DNA of 14,146 bases, taken from positions 1-14,146 of the forward strand of contig SLFB01000115.1 of assembly GCA_007124475.1 (NCBI GenBank). Direction: 5' to 3'. Origin of the DNA: Vibrio sp. (GTDB lineage: Bacteria; Pseudomonadota; Gammaproteobacteria; Enterobacterales; Vibrionaceae). This document shows, one piece after another, positions 11,616 to 14,146 of the stretch. The notes below the pieces were generated by a model. It saw only the letters and a list, made by a program, of their open reading frames with translations. It did no database searches and was not told the origin of the DNA. The translations under genes were made by a program, and so were the position numbers. Within the stretch, counting starts at the first letter, position 1. The number at the start of each line of letters is the position of its first letter.

Positions 11616-12395
11616 CTAAAGTGGATACACCATAGGAAAGCTCAAGGTAGGATGTGGAGCAATCAGTGCTTGATGCCCATAAACCTTCGCTATGATTTCG
11701 TTACTGAGTGCTTGCCAAGGTGGGGCATCACAGACAATGTTACCCTGATGAAGCATGATCATTCTATCCGAGTATTGGGACGCTAAGTTAAGATCATGCA
11801 GCACGACAACCACCGCGGCACCTTGTTGGTGAGCAAGTTCTCTAGCAATCGTGAGCGTATTATGCTGATGCGCTAAATCTAAAGCGGAAGTAGGTTCATC
11901 GAGCATTAAAACGGTTTGTTGTTCTGATTGGTGTAATTGGGTCAATACTCTAGCAAGATGTAAACGCTGTTTTTCACCGCCGGATAATTCTGGGTATAAA
12001 CGTTGAGCTAAATGTAACACATCGGTTTTTTGCATATAGTTCTTAGCCAGCACGGCAATATCTTTTTTGGCAATGGCTAAGGGAATGGCACCTAACTCGA
12101 CCACTTCTTGCGCTGTAAACGGAAAATTGAGTGAACTACTTTGTGGTAGCATACCGACATGTCTAGCAAGTGCGTTGGACGACCATTGGTGGCGATCACG
12201 GCCAAAAAAAGCAATGGAAGATTGGCTGGGGATTTCACCACTCAACGTTTTTAGCAGGGTACTTTTTCCAGCGCCATTTGGCCCTAGTAAAGCGGTAACC
12301 TGCCCACAGCTCAGTTCGAGATTAATGTCAGTTAATATCGGTTTACCATGAAAGTAGACATTGATATCAAAGGCCTGGATCGCTGAAGTAGACAT
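11616..12395 (-). CDS. hutD: Haem ABC transporter ATP-binding protein HutD
   Basis: The 259-aa ATPase of the haem importer carries every ABC motif: Walker A GPNGAGKST (38-46), Q-loop Gln85 (GMLPQ), signature LSGGEKQR (137-144), Walker B TVLMLDEP with Asp166 and Glu167 (161-168), D-loop SALD and H-loop His200 (VVLHDLNLA). It acts on the cytoplasmic face and powers haem transfer by HutBC; the HmuV/HutD type is inferred from both sequence and the hutB-hutC neighbours. The chosen ATG (12395-12393) overlaps the hutC stop by one base (TGATG), implying translational coupling. An in-frame TTG one codon earlier has better spacing from AAGG, so it cannot be excluded. No convincing terminator follows; a 5-bp TAGGG/CCCTA stem lies at 11595-11612. 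Confidence 0.93.
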   Translation of the reverse strand: MSTSAIQAFDINVYFHGKPILTDINLELSCGQVTALLGPNGAGKSTLLKTLSGEIPSQSSIAFFGRDRHQWSSNALARHVGMLPQSSSLNFPFTAQEVVELGAIPLAIAKKDIAVLAKNYMQKTDVLHLAQRLYPELSGGEKQRLHLARVLTQLHQSEQQTVLMLDEPTSALDLAHQHNTLTIARELAHQQGAAVVVVLHDLNLASQYSDRMIMLHQGNIVCDAPPWQALSNEIIAKVYGHQALIAPHPTLSFPMVYPL

Positions 12396-13426
12396 CAATA
12401 AATTTTGCCTTTTTGTTTAAATAATAAATAGAGAAAGAAGGGCGCTCCAACGAGAGCGGTAACAATGCCAATGGGTAGCTCACTAGGAGCAACGGCGACT
12501 CGCGCAAACATATCGGCGCAAGTGAGTAATAGAGCACCAAGAAGGGCTGATACTGGCAATAAATAACGATGGTCAGGGCCAATCAGCATGCGACCAAGAT
12601 GAGGAACAACCAGTCCAACAAAGCCAATCATGCCTGCTACACTAACGGTCACACCAACACCCGCTGCACATAGAACGATTAAGGTTCTTTTTAATGGTTG
12701 CACAGCAATACCTAAATGCCTTGCCTCTGACTCACCAAGCAGAAGGGCATTTAAAGCCATCGCCCTACGGTAAAAAAAGTGAATCAGTACTAATAGGGTG
12801 AATAGTGCGATAGCAATTTGCTGCCAGTTAGCGCCAGCAAATGACCCCATGGACCACAGTGTTAGATCTCTTAGCATTTGATCATCAGCAAGAAAATTTA
12901 AATAACCAATACCAGCCCCCGACAAAGCACTGATAGCAACACCCGCTAGCAACATAATCGTCACAGAAGTGCCTAACTGGTTGGTACCCAAATGATACAC
13001 AAATAGCGTCGTTAATAAGCCACCGACAAAGGCGCAGAAGGGTAAAGTGAGCAAGCCAAACCAATAGTTATCCACTTGCCATGAGGCCAGAGCAACGATA
13101 GCGATTGCCGCTCCGAGTGAAGCACCCGCAGACACGCCGATAATACCTGGTTCAGCGAGGGGATTACGAAACAGCCCCTGCATTACCACACCGCAAATGG
13201 CCAAAATGGCCCCAACCAGTAAACAGAGAACTGTCCGTGGTAAGCGGATCTGATGGATGACTAAGTTGACATGAGTAGCAATGTCTTGGGAGCGGAAAAA
13301 CAAACTTTGAATGCTGTCATGTAAGCTAATCGACATTGGGCCTACGGTAACCGATAGTAAACTTAAGAAAACAAGGCCAGTGGTTAATAGCAACAAAATG
13401 ACAGCAATAGGTAAATGACGAAGCAC
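12395..13426 (-). CDS. hutC: Haem ABC transporter permease HutC (FecCD family)
   Basis: The 343-aa polytopic inner-membrane protein belongs to the FecCD/BtuC permease family, with about nine or ten hydrophobic segments. Conserved blocks are IRLPRTVLCLLVGAILAICGVVMQGLFRNPLAEPGIIGVSAGA-type sequence (visible as LPRTVL, GVVMQGLFRNPLAEP and GVSAGASLGA), WSMGSFAGANW, LGESEARHLGI, and AGMIGFVGLVVPHLGRMLIGPDHR, which contains the coupling loop that contacts the ATPase. It forms the haem channel with HutD after delivery by HutB. The start is GTG (13426-13424) with AAAGGA eight bases upstream, placed over the end of hutB; the gap to hutB is five bases. Confidence 0.94.
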   Translation of the reverse strand: MLRHLPIAVILLLLTTGLVFLSLLSVTVGPMSISLHDSIQSLFFRSQDIATHVNLVIHQIRLPRTVLCLLVGAILAICGVVMQGLFRNPLAEPGIIGVSAGASLGAAIAIVALASWQVDNYWFGLLTLPFCAFVGGLLTTLFVYHLGTNQLGTSVTIMLLAGVAISALSGAGIGYLNFLADDQMLRDLTLWSMGSFAGANWQQIAIALFTLLVLIHFFYRRAMALNALLLGESEARHLGIAVQPLKRTLIVLCAAGVGVTVSVAGMIGFVGLVVPHLGRMLIGPDHRYLLPVSALLGALLLTCADMFARVAVAPSELPIGIVTALVGAPFFLYLLFKQKGKIY

Positions 13427-13431
13427 GTTGT

Positions 13432-14146
13432 TTATCCTTTTACATCAAGCAACGTTTGTAAGCGTAATGCTTCTTGCAAAGTTTTCAGACCGACGCCGCC
13501 AACAATAGCATGGCCATCAATGGTTATTATCCGCTGATTGATGCCTGCAGGGGTGGCTCTAAGGGCAGGTACGGCATTTAAAACCGCATCAGCGCCGCCT
13601 AACTGTTCAAAACTTCGACCGCTGACCAAAATAACGTCAGGCTGCATTTCGATTAACGCTTCCATCGACAATGGTTTATAAGATGAGATAAGTGGTGAGG
13701 CTGGGTTGGTGGCGCCAGCCAAAGTAATTAGGGTATCAGGGATAGTATTGGCACCAGCAACATTGGCGGCACGCCCTTCATGCAGTAACAAAAATAATAC
13801 TTTAGCTTGTGATGAAAGGTTTTTATGCTCAGAAAGCTGTTGTAAATCGAGAGTAACTTGCTGTTTTAGTGCTTCGGCTTCTCGTTGGCGATGGATCAAA
13901 TGCGCGACTTGATCAATCCGAGTTAATAAGCCATCGGCAGTGGGGTCGCTATTAATGATGTTCACGTTTACCCCAGCCGTTTGTAATTGACGAAGGGTGC
14001 TCTCCGGCCCCATTTCTTGTGAGCCAATGAGTTGACTTGGATTAAGTGCTAAAATGCCTTCAGCAGATAACTGACGATGATAACCGATTTGTGGTAAGTC
14101 AGCCGTTTGTGGATTGCTGCTGGTGACATCCACTGCAACGAGCTGA
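13432..14146 (-). CDS. hutB: Periplasmic haem-binding protein HutB (N-terminus beyond window)
   Basis: The frame runs off the right edge. The visible 237 residues form most of a type III periplasmic binding protein of the HmuT/HutB group. The motif GYHRQLSAEGILALNPSQLIG contains Tyr (codon 14082-14080) at the position of the haem-ligand tyrosine of HmuT and ShuT. DVILVSGRSFEQLGGADAV and HAIVGGVGLKTLQEALRL are conserved in the C-terminal lobe. A GTG at 14133 could look like a start, but coding continues upstream (QLVAVDVTSS), and the signal peptide is missing, so the true start is outside. It hands haem from the TonB-dependent outer-membrane step to HutCD. In Vibrio, tonB1, exbB1 and exbD1 normally precede it. 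Confidence 0.92.
   Translation of the reverse strand, partial: QLVAVDVTSSNPQTADLPQIGYHRQLSAEGILALNPSQLIGSQEMGPESTLRQLQTAGVNVNIINSDPTADGLLTRIDQVAHLIHRQREAEALKQQVTLDLQQLSEHKNLSSQAKVLFLLLHEGRAANVAGANTIPDTLITLAGATNPASPLISSYKPLSMEALIEMQPDVILVSGRSFEQLGGADAVLNAVPALRATPAGINQRIITIDGHAIVGGVGLKTLQEALRLQTLLDVKG

Noticed and set aside
12067..12351. Plus-strand open frame of 94 codons
   Set aside because: It is antisense to hutD, including its Walker A and Q-loop region, so it is a shadow frame.
14131..14133. GTG as start of a 233-residue HutB
   Set aside because: The frame continues upstream to the window edge with conserved-looking residues, and a periplasmic protein should have a signal peptide, so the gene is truncated by the window.

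Overview
The window looks like a piece of a Vibrionaceae genome (Vibrio or a close relative), probably from the second chromosome. The evidence is AT-rich gammaproteobacterial coding sequence, proteins close to Vibrio and E. coli versions (MalG, NfsA, GlpR, PyrC, HutBCD, DUF2999, DUF3297, YfcZ-like), and several copies of the enterobacterial/Vibrio ERIC repeat. The chromosome II placement is an inference: in V. cholerae the hutBCD, pyrC and mal genes lie on that replicon. No phage, transposase, CRISPR, tRNA or rRNA was seen. This is mostly ordinary chromosomal sequence with several regulatory signals and repeats of interest.

Layout: (1) 1-390 is the 3' end of malG on the plus strand, followed by two or three terminator-like hairpins. 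(2) 390-1750 is repeat-rich: three ERIC elements (474-594; 873-1070, with an inserted hairpin-rich segment; 1505-1633) lie around a small unknown gene and a DUF2999 gene, both on the minus strand. (3) 1753-3352 is a minus-strand set transcribed nfsA, then an acyl-CoA thioesterase, then a DUF3297 protein. (4) 3587-4351 is glpR, with a decayed ERIC-like end against its stop codon. (5) 4511-6323 is a divergent pair: an EamA-type exporter and an AraC-family regulator that probably controls it. (6) 6396-7424 is pyrC with a strong PurR-type operator upstream. (7) 7662-9584 is a divergent pair: a PlsC-like acyltransferase and a cupin-only AraC-like protein, with a FadR-like palindrome between them. 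(8) 9614-10613 holds a secreted protein made of eight 20-residue repeats and a YfcZ/YiiS-family protein, separated by a hairpin. (9) 10614-11110 is a gene-free 0.5 kb stretch with a likely internally deleted ERIC. (10) 11111-14146 is a short TetR-type regulator converging on the haem-uptake operon hutBCD; hutB runs off the right edge.

How the genes work together: maltose import (malG), glycerol metabolism control (glpR), pyrimidine synthesis (pyrC) and haem-iron uptake (hutBCD) are separate housekeeping functions. The clearest local links are the EamA/AraC pair, the hutB-hutC-hutD translationally coupled operon, the PurR site on pyrC, and the proposed FadR control of the acyltransferase. I did not find a clearly new multi-gene system. 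The best candidates for follow-up are the 20-residue-repeat secreted protein, the FadR-like site, the compound ERIC element, and the cupin-only regulator.
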